In this document: positions 13,758 to 25,918 of the stretch, piece after piece
Layout of the letters: each line of letters begins with the position of its first letter
Numbering within the stretch: the first letter of the stretch is position 1
DNA from: Ascarosepion bandense
Taxonomy: Eukaryota > Mollusca > Cephalopoda > Sepiida > Sepiidae
NCBI GenBank assembly: GCA_037127315.1
Contig: JBBBDQ010001939.1
Coordinates: forward strand, 768,501 to 832,500
DNA length: 64,000 nucleotides
Direction of reading: 5' to 3'
Position numbers and translations under genes: made by a program
Notes under the pieces: generated by a model
The model's input: the letters and a program-made list of their open reading frames with translations, nothing else
Databases searched by the model: none
Told to the model about the DNA's origin: nothing

Positions 13758-14060
13758 GTAAATACTACCTCATTTAGAAATATAGACAAATACTGATTTT
13801 TGATGTTGAGAAATAATCAAATTTCACAAACAAAATAATCTGAATGATGAGAAAATAACTTTTATTAAAATTCATTGTAATTGAGAAGGAATGAGTTATT
13901 CTGGAATGTAAATATTTTAGCAAATTCACTTACTTTTGGAATGTGTGTCTAATTAAATATGTAGATTTGTAACTGTATACATAAATAAAACCATATCTCT
14001 TTATAAATAGCAGCATATATGCTCAAAGTTAAGAAATTGACTTGATAATTTTTTTTTTAG

Positions 14061-14125
14061 GTAGATCCAATTGGAACTGATTGGATTTGGGATTGGTCAA
14101 GTCGGCCTGAAATACAGCCACAAGG
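14061..14125 (+). CDS. BNIP3: BNIP3-like, exon with the DWIWDWSSRP motif
   Basis: This exon codes VDPIGTDWIWDWSSRPEIQPQ and ends with two bases of a split Gly codon before gtgagt. The DWIWDWSSRPE block is the signature of the BNIP3 family, next to the weak BH3-like region, and is almost identical to the vertebrate protein. This is the strongest single piece of evidence for the gene's identity. Confidence 0.95.
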
Positions 14126-17100
14126 GTGAGTGTGAATCTGGTTTCTACACAGCATTTTATTATAGGTGACTGAATAATCCTACCCAGTATTTTCTTTGAA
14201 CACCTTAAATGGTATTCTTGCACATCTAAATTTTTGTTTGGTGTAAAATTTATACCTATGTTATAATTAAAAATATATTCTGTGGTATTCTACTTTGCTA
14301 GGAACTGCTCGTTTTTTGCAAGTGTACTTTTGCAAAGAAAACTTGGAATTCTAGTAGAGATTTATAGAAAACAATTTATTTTTATTCTTTAAATGGTCAT
14401 ATTAGCTAAAAGTTCAGTATTTTTACTTATACTTAATTAAAAATAGTGTAGTGAAAATGGTTTCAAATTACAAGAATTTACCAAATTTTGAAGGAAAAAT
14501 AACTAAAAATATTACAGGTCATGATTGACCAAGATAAAAAAATCCCCTAAAACAGGTACTAGCAGTAACATTATCACATACTGATAATGCTAGAGAAACT
14601 TTAAACTAAATTTTATGTGGTAAACTTAGCTGATTTTTCAGAAACTGCCTATATTAAACTGCAGAATTTGATCCAAGATAAAGTAAAGGCACTGAATGTA
14701 AAATGACTTTGATGACTTCAAATCGTTAAACAATGCTACTTTAAAGTATCAACAATAACAGCCCTAATTGCATGCTTGACTACTATTAAACAAGAAACTG
14801 CAATGTACACTACATAAAGAAAATGTAGAAGATTTCCTAAATCCAAACCAAAATCAAAAGAACAAGTCTTCTGAATAAATATAGTAAACACATGATATAT
14901 AGAATTTTCCAAAGTGAAGAAAATGCTGATACAAAACTGATTCCTTCAAAATAAAAATAAAAAATTCTTTGTTGAAGAGTTTAACACCACACTTTTGATT
15001 CAGATAGAATTTCTAAGAATGAATATTTGTTGTAGAGTTCCTGATTCTACTATTATTGATACTGCATGTACCAGAACAGTATGTGGTTTTAAAAAAAGTG
15101 GTTGGGCTATTACATGCTGTGTAAACAGTGATGTTAAAACCACTAAATAACAAACTGTTAGTAATAGTAAAATCACAAACTCATTTAAGAAAGTGACTTT
15201 ACCAAAAAAAATATGAAATACCAATTGCAAAATAGTCTGAGGTGATTAATAACAATATACAAAATAGCATTTCTGTAAGGGCTATGAATAAAGAAGTTTG
15301 TTAAATCACCAAGATAGGAAAATTATAATGATACAGGTGTCTGTGGGTTTTGCTACCTTCTTCCTCTGGTACAATAAAATCAAACTAGTCATGATTGAAA
15401 ATGGTGGTGTTAGATACTCATCTCTTAACCACTTGACTCTAGTTCTTTCTACACCACCCGGTATATCTTTTCCTTTCTCTCCACCTTTGCAACTGTATCA
15501 CACCTATATTCCCATCCTTAACTGGTTCGTCTTTATCTTTACTCTCCTCCTATCTAATTTTTTTTTTATTCTTATGTAGCCCCCTGCACATCAGTGGCGT
15601 TACTGCCTTGCTCAGGATGATACGATAAAAAAAATCACAAATGGATCTCACCTTATTCTATTGAATTTATACAATTGGTTCCTTAGATGTAATAGCCTGT
15701 CATGTTGGATAACTTCAACTGGTTAAGTGAAAAACTTGAAAACTTTAACAGTAACATATATAGTTTTTCAAAGTAGATAAAGAAGACATTAAAGCTTTCA
15801 AGTACTGTGGAATTAACCTCATCTGTATTGATTCAAATTGATATATATATATATGTTTTTTTGTTCAACAAAATGCTAAGACATGCTTAAGAAGCAGGAC
15901 CATAGTGAGAAATGACAAACTATAAAAACAAATGAATATTACCACTAATTTGTGTTACTGAGTGTAAATCCCTTGGGGCAGTGAAGTCATTTAAATCTGT
16001 CAAAGAAATGAATATTGATTGGAATGGGTAGAATTAAAGTGTTCATAAATAGACAATTAACAAATTGTTTTGCAAAGTATGCAACATCACATTAGATATT
16101 ATTTCAACAAATTGTATTACATGATTGGAACATTAAGAATCATGACTCAATAATTACTTATTTGAACTTAATCGTCATTAACTACTTAAAGACTTTATAC
16201 TATGCTTTTCAGTCTGAAAAGAAAAAAATTGGGTACTCCATTGTTTCTGAACGTCAGTGTACGTGAGGTGAAACAGTCATATTCTGAAAATTGCAAATTT
16301 CTTATCTACCATTCTTACTTCTTATGAAGATATTGCCATAATTTGTGGGGTTGTACTGAATTAATAATTTATTATCTAGTTAAAAAATTAAACTATAAGG
16401 AACTTCCAAATCTTTTTTTGTTCAGATGTAAGTTTGTTTTCAAATATAAAAGTGCTCAAGTATAAATTCTCTTCTCAAAGATTTATTACTTCTTGTAAGA
16501 TGGAATGAATTCATAGTCCCTGAAAAGTTTGGTTTTACAATCTTAGGACATAACAGAGACATTTTCTAGAAAGTCTAGTAATTTTAAATGGGTATTGATT
16601 CTGTTCTTATAGAAGTTCAATTTGTCTAATTCAATTCATATTCAAGGATCAGTTTACCACACTAATTGACAAAAGTCATCTAGAAGACAGAAAGTTATTT
16701 GACTTGGTTAACTCAATCCCCTAAATATATACTGACACCAGCAATCCTTAATCACTAATCCAAAATGCAAAAATGGTTATTCTGTACCTTACCCCTACAA
16801 AATTTAGGGCAATAACAAAGTTTTTGCTAATTAGATTCTGTCAGCCTTCTCCAAAAACATTTTCTTTTCCATCGGGGTGCAAACAAACAATACTTAACCA
16901 AAATAGCAATTTGAATTTTTATATGATCATATTGTATTCTTCATTGATGGTTGTCTTTTCTCAATAAATTTTATTTAGATAATAAAACATTACCTATGTA
17001 AGTGCAAACAGGAGTTTCTGATCTTTACAAGTGTTTATAATAGCACATAAGTAATCCAGATACTACTGGATCTTATTCATAAACTTGGTTAAGATCGCTT

Positions 17101-17703
17101 GCTTGCCTGGTGTTGATTATTTTATTCCTTAAACTTTTATCTTGTTTCATTATTCCTTATTCTTTCCTATATTCTTTTTGTATCAGATCTAAATTGCCTT
17201 TGCTGACATTAAAAGTTTAAATTATTACAGATATATCCTCTTTGTTAGTTTTAATGCTTATTTTGCTGATTGTTTTTTTTTATGTTTCTGAACACTAATA
17301 CTTGAAAAATATAATTTTTACATTTATTGATGTCATTGTGAGTTTTGCATTGTTTTAAAAAACATCCAATTAGTAATTTATTAACAAGATTATGTTAGTA
17401 AACAAGAAATCTCCTCCTTAACATACCTAGTGTGCAACACCTACTGAATATTATTGAATGTCATGAATAGAGAAAGAATTAGGAAAAATAATAAATTTAA
17501 ATATTCATCTTGCTTCTTGGCTCAACCATCATTGCTTTGTGAGGAGTGTTGTTTGGAGTATTTCAGTTAGCTGATTGTTAGAAGGCAAAATTATATAACA
17601 ACTAACATAAACCTATTAGAAAGCATTAAAATAATTCCCTATATCTTGGTATTTTTAGCTATTACATTTCTTATTAATTTTGTCAATTGTTTATGCTTTT
17701 CAG
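14126..17703 (+). other. BNIP3: Third visible BNIP3-like intron, 3.6 kb
   Basis: Apart from a minus-strand repeat B fragment near 15,575-15,640 and an (AT)n run at 15,840-15,854, no coding or mobile element was recognised. The 14,500-15,250 and 15,780-16,900 stretches are less simple in composition and may be unrecognised transposon remains. Confidence 0.5.
15575..15640 (-). repeat. Dispersed repeat B fragment
   Basis: Reverse complement of the repeat B head: gccactgatgtgcaggg and gcaaggcagtaa on the minus strand. The adjoining pyrimidine-rich 15,420-15,575 may be its degenerate body. Confidence 0.65.
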
Positions 17704-17850
17704 AGATTTGAGTGGACAATACAAACATCCTCGGCGTTACCGGCTGAGTGTGCGTAACACTAAAGTGATGCGAGATGGAATATTTTGTATGGAAAATTTG
17801 CCAACGTTATTAATATCTCATGCCTGTTCTTTTGTTCTTGGGGCTGCTGT
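17704..17850 (+). CDS. BNIP3: BNIP3-like, exon with basic stretch and start of TM helix
   Basis: After completing the Gly codon, the exon reads DLSGQYKHPRRYRLSVRNT, then KVMRDGIFCMENLP, then the beginning of the membrane helix, TLLISHACSFVLGAAV. The HPRR, SVRNT and SHxxxxxxG elements correspond to HPKR, SMRNT and SHLLAIGLG in vertebrate BNIP3. The Ser-His pair needed for TM dimer hydrogen bonding is kept. The exon ends within a Val codon (donor gtaagt). Confidence 0.94.
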
Positions 17851-18718
17851 GTAAGTATTATATCAAAAAAATTGTAAAGAATAGTGTTATTTCTTAATAT
17901 TTCTTATTTTTTTATTTGTTGAAACTAATAAGGGCATTAAGATGTCCTCACAAGATGAGTAAGCAGCTTGAAAATCACATTATTATTAAACTACAAATCA
18001 TTATACCTAGTTGTTAGAAAAAACTATTTTATTCATTTTATAGTTACCAATTATTTTAGTCTTATGTTTTGTATTCCATTTTTGATAATAGATGTGAAAC
18101 CTTTTTAAAATTTAAAAAAAAAATTATTATTGCACATTTGAGAAAGTTACTAGTCATTTTAAAAATTACCAAATCTATAAAAACTCACAAGATTCTTAGG
18201 TAATCAATTAACCAAAGATCAGACTGTCTGTCTCTGTTTTACATGTGATTTTAAATGTTAGGTTTTAGTTCAGTATTCCAAATTTATTTTTATTTTAACT
18301 AACATTTTTTGTTTTGTATTAATTGACAGAAATAATATTGCAATGTTCCTTTGACACTTTGTTAAAAAAAAAACCCCAAAACAGCACTAAATTTATAGCA
18401 ATTATAATATGCTTAACTTTGGCATAGTAAGTGGAAATTGTTTCACCAATCTTCCATGTATAACTGGCAAACCTGCCTTGAAAAACATTCAAAAACTTAA
18501 TTTTTATCTGGGTTGTCAGTGCTTTTAAAAAATGTACAATAACCTAACTATGAAATGGGTTGACTGTAGGAAAAATATGATTTATGGAAATAATGCTCTT
18601 TATTGTTATTCCTTATTTTAACTGAAAGAAAGCTTAAGTCTTAAATATTAAATTCATCATTTTAACCCTCTTGTAGCCATTGAAGAAAACTAATCACTTA
18701 CTACTTGGTTCTTTACAG

Positions 18719-18785
18719 GATGTTTATGTACTTGAAAAAGTATTGCAACTGGGCTGCTGTTATTACCCAACATGCCTTGGACTGA
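18719..18785 (+). CDS. BNIP3: BNIP3-like, terminal exon
   Basis: This exon completes the Val codon and reads MFMYLKKYCNWAAVITQ, then HALD and TGA at 18,783-18,785. It finishes the TM helix and gives a short tail starting with Lys-Lys, equivalent to the intermembrane-space RR tail of vertebrate BNIP3. Where vertebrates have the last Gly of the helix (G184 in human) this protein has Met. Confidence 0.9.
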
Positions 18786-20900
18786 AGTAATGAGTTTTTA
18801 TCCCATGCCCTACATGTGTTCCTTTATAACAAGAGGAGGACACAATGGATAAAACACCTCACTCTACTAGCCTCGTTCCAAAAAATGTAATTTTAAAGCA
18901 TCTGAAAAACAACAAATTAAACAATACCCAATAAAACAAAGCAAAAAGAAATACTTGGTTTCCTTTTCCTGTCAACTTAAAAGGGATATCTCCAAAGTAC
19001 ATTGAAGTGAACTTCTACAAAACTGTAGAAAGACAATATGAAAGAATGTGTTCAGCTGAAGCTGCTGCGAACAGTTACCTTGGCCATTATTTGAATATTT
19101 TTCTTCCTTTTCAATTCCTGTTTGACCAGATTTTTGTCTCTTGCCATGATCATACATTTACTCAATTCAGTTGTAATACCATTTTCATTTAAAGCATTTG
19201 TTTAACTACTTATATAATTTGTGCAACTGATATTAGTTAAATTAGTTTCTGTCAGGAGCAATAAATTCTTGGTATCATTATTGGCTATTTATAATTCTAT
19301 TTCAGATTAATACTATTTTGTCTTTCTAGAAAAACATTTTGGAATTTTTCCTTCTTATTAATTCCAAGTACTGTACATGTCACTCTTTGTGCAATAGACA
19401 GAATATTTATGTAAATTCTTTATCTTTTTTTTTGTAAATTTTTGGGCTGTTTTCTGAAGCCTTATATTCAAACTATTAAAATTAGCTTTATGAATTGGAT
19501 TGTGTTAAATTTGTTGAGAAGAAAGGCATGACCTAGTTGATCTGCTCTGCCAAACTGGATGAAATGTTTGTTTTTTTTTGTCAAAAAATATACCAAAATA
19601 TAACATGATGTCCATTATGACATTGATGATCTACAATCGATGCCTCCTTTTACAAATTAATAAAATTATATAAGAGTTTATTAGGATTGTAATATACTCT
19701 GAATTATAAAATGGACCATTTTTCTGAGATTCAGAACAGTAATAAATATATATATATATAATTTTTTTTTTTTTTTTTCTCTCCAAGGTATTGCTGAAGC
19801 ATATATTCATGCTGCTGAAATGATTGTCTATTTCTGTGTGTGATTGAGTAGTATGTTGGGGTTGCCGAGATGTATAAATGTAAGTTACTGGTAAATTTTT
19901 AATAAGTTGTAAAGAAAGTATTGTGAACAATTACAAGACCACTTCATAGTCTTTGTATATGAAATAACATTTTTACAAATACACATATATACCTTCTACA
20001 TCCATATTGTCGAATTCTATTTTTATCTCTTGTAAATGATTTTGTAATCTTATAACCTTAATGATAGTCTTTTTGGAATCTTATTTTGCAAAGTTTTAAC
20101 ATGTCAATCCTTTGCTCAGTATTTGATTGTATTTATCAGATTTTTCTACTTTTTTTCCAGTTGTATTTTAATTTTGTATGACAAGAGTCTTTGTAAGAAC
20201 AAGTTGAATTTCCTCTTTTGAAAGAAATCTCTCACTTTTTTAATTTGAGGTTTTTTTTTTTTTAAAGGACCTGTCCTGTAAGTGAAGAGGAAAAGGGAGA
20301 ACAAAAAATGGAAAAGCTTTTTCCTTGTGTAAAGTTGCAGTGTTTTGATTTTATAGAGGAAAAAAAACCTTTTAACAAGCTTTTCTCTATTCCTTGTGGT
20401 TGGTTGCTAGTGAGTCTAGTATCATATCTAACCATTTATCGCTGCATATGTCAACAATGAATAGAAAGCTTGTCATCTCTTTGGAGCCAAGCACTAATCT
20501 TTTTGCCTATTTTAGCAGGCATTAAGAGTACTCTTGCTTACATACTATTGCCTCCTCTTAATAAATATAAGCAGGATTCTCACTAATTCAGGTGACCTGC
20601 ATTGTGACACCTTTTACAATTAAACTAATCTCTTAGATAGCTATTCTAGGAAGAGAATGAGTTTCCGATATATGCAGAGTAAGATGCTAGTTTGGGATTA
20701 ATATATTGACTCTATATTTTACTACTTTCCTAATTGGTTTATTAAATATTATATGCCTGGGTTGGTTTCACTGGTTAGGCTTATTTTTATTTTTAACAAA
20801 ATGTATTTATGACTTAACATTTGATAACTTTTTCTTCAAATTTTAGAAATTCTTTTGCTTTGAAAATAAGATGGTGATTCTTCAATAAAAATAATTGTCT
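18786..20900 (+). other. BNIP3: Probable 3' UTR of the BNIP3-like gene
   Basis: Sequence after the TGA has no other feature. AATAAA-type signals occur near 19,260 and 20,885, and either could end the transcript. The true end cannot be chosen from sequence alone. Confidence 0.35.
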
Positions 20901-21301
20901 TGTTTCATTTTTTGTATTTGTTTTGTAACATTTTCAATTTTATCAGTGTTATCAATAATGAAACAAAGAATACCATTCTAGTATCTGTTTTTATTTAGTT
21001 ATTAGATATAAGTAAACGCATCTTATTTAATGACTAGTATTATGGAATAAATCTCAGATATAAAGTTTTTGAATCTTGAAGTTACATAATTTTAAAATAT
21101 TTTATAGATAAATAACTTTTTACAAATAACATTTTAATACTTACCTTACAGAATAATTGTTTGCATTCTGAAAAAAGAAAATCAATATAGGCTTTGAGAA
21201 ATAACATTATCTATGATCTTGTAAATTAAAACTAAAGAATTTCATTTTAAATGTGATAAATTATCAATGTTTGAGGCCTGTTTTTCTTGCTTTTTATTAC
21301 C

Positions 21302-21392
21302 AGCACTGAAAAGTTCTGTTTCCCAAAATCTGACTTAAAATTTCAAAATATTTGGGAAGGACTTTTTAGTCTGACTAAAACTTCTCAGCACT
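21302..21392. mobile_element. Short MITE with agcactgaaaagtt ends
   Basis: A 91-bp unit begins agcactgaaaagtt and ends aacttctcagcact, the near-perfect inverted repeat. A second element at 32,984-33,080 has the same terminal sequence, so this is a small non-autonomous DNA transposon family. Confidence 0.65.
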
Positions 21393-21823
21393 CATTATTT
21401 TCTTTTATTAACCACATAAATAAAATACAAATTAAGAAGTTGGAAAATTATTTTTAAATGTTAAGCTATTTTTTTAAAATCCCAAAATATTCACATTTAG
21501 TGACTGATTATGAACCAAAAATTAAGCAATTTTGTATACGTGTATGTTTAGAAAATATCTTAGAACCTGCAGTCACAGGTATTTACAATAGGTTTTGTGT
21601 TTTATAAGTATGCAAATCCTCAGTTTTTACACTTTACTTTTTCAACATCACAACTGCAAAATAAGTTTAGAGTTTTTAAAAAATCTCTGAAAAATTAAGG
21701 ATTCCTTACTACTTACTTTTAAGCAAGTGCAAAAGCAAACTGATTACAAAAATTTAGAAACAAATCTCAAACAATAAAATGTACTGACTTCTTTTTAAAC
21801 TAGTCTAGTATTTAAAAACAAAG

Positions 21824-22130
21824 GATGTGCGTTGTGGTACAGTGGATATCGGCTCGGAACGAGAAACCGGGGAGCTGAGTTCGAATTCCAGTTGAATTCA
21901 TTGTATTCACTTATGCGCAAATACCCTTGGGAAAGGTATTAATCCATCTATTCCTTCCAGTTATGGGTTAAATAGCAGGACAGATTGGGTTTTATAGCCT
22001 TGGTCGGCAACCAGTCTACCACAGAAAGCAATGGCAACCTACTGCGGGATAATCTTCTGCCCAGTCAGTCATGTCTCTTTCTAGACATGAGCACCCAAGC
22101 GTGTATCACGTATGGCACTTGACTGACTGA
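21824..22130 (+). repeat. tRNA-derived SINE, copy 2 (best preserved)
   Basis: The head reads gttgtggtacagtggatat (A-box-like) and gagttcgaattccag (B-box-like), the pol III promoter layout of a tRNA. The body has the usual cccttgggaaaggtat, ggcaacctactgcggg and gtatcacgtatggcac blocks and ends ttgactgactga. This copy retains more CpG than the others and is a good reference for the family. Confidence 0.9.
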
Positions 22131-24770
22131 TTTACAAACAAAAAAAAAATTCTATTCATACTTTTGAGACCAGGAGAAAGAAGCATATTCCTCTGCAATA
22201 ATAGGTATTCATTATAATTTTTTTTAAATGTGATATTTAGAAAGTTTCATTCTTTTTTGTATAACATTATCTTGAGGGAAGCAATTAAAGGTTGAAAATT
22301 AAAGGTTTAATCCTGTACATCAACATACATTGCTTTGTTTTTCAATTTGTTTGAGATTCCAAATTAGCTCTTTATAAAAGTAACTTGATACAAAACAGAA
22401 TTTCAAGTACACAATGTGAAAATTGGTTAAATTCTTTTGGAGATAATTCATACTCTATAATGCAAAGAATTTTTATTTTGTATTTGAAAGAAAATTTATA
22501 TTACCTAACAACATATGACTATTTTTTTATCATCAAATTAAAAACTTATCAATGAAAATATTCAAGTTATGAATTTTTTTTTTAATCTCAAAATGAACAA
22601 ACAAAAAAACAAAGTTGGCAATGAAATATTCATAAATGCCATAATAATGATGAAAAAGTTGTAATTGACATAAACCATAGAAAATGGGTTTTTGATTAAA
22701 CTATTTATAAGTAATATCCTTCATTTAAACAGAAAGGTGCAGAAAAAAAAGGTCAAGTAAAAAATTGACTTTTTTAATATTACTCAGTTTAAAGGATGAA
22801 TGTTGGATTAGGGCAATTCCTTACCAGAAAAATCTGATTAAAACAAAAAGAAAGTTTCTTCCACAAAATAAGATGCAAATTTTCAGTTAAGGTTGAGCAT
22901 AAGAGTTTTTAGAATTGAAAACTGAGATTTAGTATGACTAATGCCTCCTACCTTGATCCATGACAACAGAAGTGGATGTTGGTAATATAGCAGTAGGGAT
23001 TGAACCATCTTTCCTTCATGATATATTTTTTTTTTTCCTCAACCATGTTTCAGATGGCAGCTGAGTGTCAATCTTGCAAAATGGTGCCTAACTTGAAAGT
23101 GTATACAAAGGATGTGTGTCATTGAATTCCTACTGGTATAAATGCACTTGTTGACATTCATAGACCATAGCATAGATGGTGATATGTAGTAGCTTCTGTG
23201 AAAATAAATTAGTGGTATAACTTGGAGCATCTTGTATTTAATCTGTTCAGTGTCCACTTGTATAAACACCAATAGAATGCATGAATGTTTTTGTTCTCTT
23301 GCTATTGAAGTCAGTTGTCTTTCATCGGGAAAGATTAAAAAAATTTCTGGACTGTATGTTTAGTACATGAAATAGCATTTTATCACAAAACATTTTTCTT
23401 ATGTAATCAACAGCTTGTTAATGTTTTAAAAGAAAAATGGTCAATGTTTTTTTTTTGTTTATTCAATTAATACTCTTATATTTAGTGCCAACCATTTCTC
23501 TTCAATATTACGGTATCATGAACTCCTCCACCTAGTAAATCCTACAAGATTTTAGTAACTGATTGCTCAAAAGATCAGAAGTGATCTGATTTTGCCATCA
23601 ATAAAGGACTTCAGAATGTACATATTACAATTTCATGAATTGTTACATTGGCCTTCCATTACTTTTATTTTCTTTCTTCCAATTATAATCAACTCTTTTT
23701 GTGTGTGTATGGGGGGGGGGGTCATCTTTAATAGTTGAATAACCTTATGCTAATTGTCTGAGAAAATAGTTCACTTATTGTTGGTTCTGTATTCAAGCTT
23801 TGATATTAAGTTGATATATTGAAATACTAAAAAATGTCAAGTGTTGAAAATACATCCAAAAATAAGGACCTCTTTCCCTTCACTCTCAATAAAAACTGAA
23901 GTTGTTACAGCAAAAGTTACCAGAATGTTTGAAATGAAGAATTACTATATACATTTAGACTAGTAATCTTATCTTGCCTGTTAGGTCATGCATTTTTGCA
24001 GAGATTGTTAAAGCAGAACCTTGTATATGCAAGTGAACACTGTATAGCTAAAATTTGACATTTAAAACAATTACAATGGCAATTATTTTGTTGTTTGTAA
24101 AAGATAATTACATGAAAAAAAAGAACAAAAACATTTCAATTGACTTGCACACATTTATTGGAGATTCATTGTAATTCATGATTATGATGACAGTTAAGAC
24201 TTAATATCAAGTCTTGCTCTACATCAACTTTCCTCTAAGATTTTTATGTAATTATTTTCTATTGAACTAAAATGTAAATTGATAAACTGTCAAATAAGTG
24301 GACAAAAAAAAAAAAAAATTATAAACTTTAGAAACAATATGAATGCTGAGAGTTTACATATTTACGAATAAATTTAAATTAACTTTTAAAGTATCCAGTG
24401 AATATGGAAAGAAGCATGTAAAGTTGGTTGCAAAACCAAACCTGAACAATGGGAAAACAAAATATTTGATCAACAAGAAATCTTTATTTAAGACCATTTT
24501 TAAAATGTTTAACTTTTTCAGGAGTGAAATTCACATCAGATGTCAAAATTTGGTTGATTTGTAAGACTTATTCCACTTTCATTTAGTGTAGTTTTTCTGT
24601 AACATTCACTAAATGGCTGCAATCTTAAAAACAAACAGCTTCACTCATGATTTAAAAGCATTTGAACTAATTGAAAAGGGATTTGAATTTGCTTATACCA
24701 TTTGGCCAGATTTTAGGAAGCAGATCAGGCTGAGAATGCTAGCTCTGTGTGTGTATATATATATATATAT
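22131..24770. other. Intergenic AT-rich DNA
   Basis: No gene recognised. It contains a G10 run near 23,711 and short A/T runs only. Confidence 0.5.
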
Positions 24771-24773
24771 ATA

Positions 24774-24897
24774 TAATATATTTTCCATTTTTAAATGAGT
24801 TATTTTGCTACCCAGGTTTCTACTATGAGTGGGGTCTTCAGGCGATTTTTAATAACTGATTTTACCTTTTACCGTTTTTCTTTTTAAGAATGCTCTC
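24774..24897 (-). repeat. Penelope-like terminal arm, left (inverted)
   Basis: About 120 bp that recur in reverse complement at 25,255-25,376, flanking a GIY-YIG fragment. The arms run from a ttttccatttttaaa block to a tttttaagaa block and differ at roughly a dozen positions. Penelope-like elements are known to carry terminal repeats in direct or inverted orientation. Confidence 0.8.
24806..24845 (-). ncRNA. Hammerhead-ribozyme-like motif, left arm
   Basis: On the minus strand: CUGAAGA (24,841-24,835), a weak stem II, GAA (24,820-24,818), then ACC-UG-GGU, a three-pair stem III with a two-base loop, and a GUA cleavage triplet ending at 24,809. CUGANGA, GAAA and NUH are the invariant hammerhead elements, and a minimal stem III is typical of Penelope-associated hammerheads. 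Stem I is only two strong pairs. The motif was judged by eye; no folding energy was computed. Confidence 0.55.
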
Positions 24898-24898
24898 T

Positions 24899-25125
24899 AC
24901 ATTTAAAATAGAAAAATTAAAAAACAATACAAAATTGGCTAACTATGTCTGGAAATTGAAATCAAAATATAAAAAAGATCCACACATAATGTGGAGCATT
25001 GTAAAAACAACCAAGCCTTACAACGGTGGACAAATATGTAGACTGTGCCAAGAAGAAAAATTAGAAATTATGACATACCTAAAAAGCCGAACTGTTAAAT
25101 GAAATAACAGAAATTATGACAAAAT
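24899..25125 (+). pseudogene. Penelope-like GIY-YIG C-terminal fragment
   Basis: Translation gives TKLANYVWKLKSKYKKDPHI, then MWSIVKTTKPYNGGQICRLC and QEEKLEIMTY. It corresponds to the end of the Penelope GIY-YIG endonuclease domain: a LSxHVWxLK-like helix, a WxIxK catalytic-side strand, and a C-x-x-C near the end. The reverse transcriptase and the GIY/YIG start are missing. It sits between inverted arms, so it is a severely shortened element rather than a random scrap. Confidence 0.8.
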
Positions 25126-25254
25126 GCATCCACACTAAGAAATACCTCTTAGGTTCATACAACTATGGATAAAAACGTCATAATTCGTTTGAATTTAAAC
25201 AATGCGCATTCATAGATTCTCTGCCACGTGAACGTTCAAATAAAACACAGTTAC

Positions 25255-25376
25255 AAGAGCGTTCTTAAAAAGAAAAACGGTAAAAGGTAAAATCAGTTAT
25301 TAAAACTCGCCTGAAGACACCACTCATGGTAGAAAACTGGGTAGCGAAATAACTTGTTTAAAAATGGAAAATATTC
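25255..25376 (+). repeat. Penelope-like terminal arm, right
   Basis: Reverse-complement partner of 24,774-24,897. It carries the better preserved hammerhead-like core (25,307-25,347). Confidence 0.8.
25307..25347 (+). ncRNA. Hammerhead-ribozyme-like motif, right arm
   Basis: Stem I UCGC (25,307-25,310) pairs with GCGA (25,344-25,347). The core CUGAAGA is at 25,311-25,317, stem II ACCA-CUCA-UGGU at 25,319-25,330, GAA at 25,332-25,334, and the cleavage triplet GUA ends at 25,343. Stem III has one mismatch (A opposite G), and the first pair of stem II is also mismatched, so activity may be low. Strand order fits a type I hammerhead. Confidence 0.6.
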
Positions 25377-25507
25377 AAAAGTTCTACCATATAATTGTAT
25401 AGAACACTTTTTAATACAAATGTGTACTGGTCTAACTTTATTAGGACCAAAAACTAAGTATTAAACAATATACACTTCACTCAATAAGTTGAAGGCCTAA
25501 CAAAGAT

Positions 25508-25800
25508 TTTTTTTTTTTATAATCTTGTCGCCCCAAGCAAAGTATTTTACTGCCACTGTTGTGCAGGGGGTTACATATGAGGAATGTTGTGAGAGGTTGC
25601 AGGGGTTGTCAGGAAGAGAATAGAAGAGGGATGAGAGTGGGGTGGATGTAGAAAAGCATGAGAGAGAGGATGTAAGTTAGTGAGACAGAAGATGACTATT
25701 GACTTTACATTTAAATTCTTGGAGATTGTAACTGTCAGGAAAGCAAGTATGCGGAAGAGAATTCCACAGGCGGGAAGTGCGAGATGGCACTACTAATAAT
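25508..25800 (+). repeat. Dispersed repeat B nested in mariner
   Basis: A T-run, then cgccccaagcaaag and gtgcagggggttac, matching the repeat B head, and a longer purine-rich body ending ccacaggcgggaagtgcgag. The same body end appears in decayed form at 37,555-37,770. Confidence 0.7.
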
Positions 25801-25918
25801 AATTACGTAAGATTTTTATGAAGTACTAACCTTCAAATGGCATGTAACAAATAATCAGATTATTAGTGTACAAATTACAGTTATTTAAGTGAAGCTACTG
25901 TTGCAAATTTTCAGAATA

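Larger units (their letters stand above)
9530..18785 (+). other. BNIP3: BNIP3/NIX-like mitophagy receptor gene (partial, 5 exons seen)
   Basis: Five exons (9,530-9,683; 12,478-12,529; 14,061-14,125; 17,704-17,850; 18,719-18,785) join in phase to give about 161 residues ending at a TGA. All internal junctions are GT-AG (donors gttggt, gtgagt, gtgagt, gtaagt). Visible landmarks in order are an LC3-interacting SWVEL, a DWIWDWSSRP block as in vertebrate BNIP3, a basic KHPRRYRLS stretch, and a C-terminal membrane segment with SH and Gly. Family members are outer-mitochondrial-membrane receptors that dimerise through the TM helix, bind LC3/GABARAP and drive mitophagy or cell death. The initiator exon is missing; vertebrate exon 1 codes only about ten residues before the same GSWVEL junction, so a short upstream exon is expected. 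The gene could equally be called BNIP3 or BNIP3L, since invertebrates usually have one. Confidence 0.93.
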
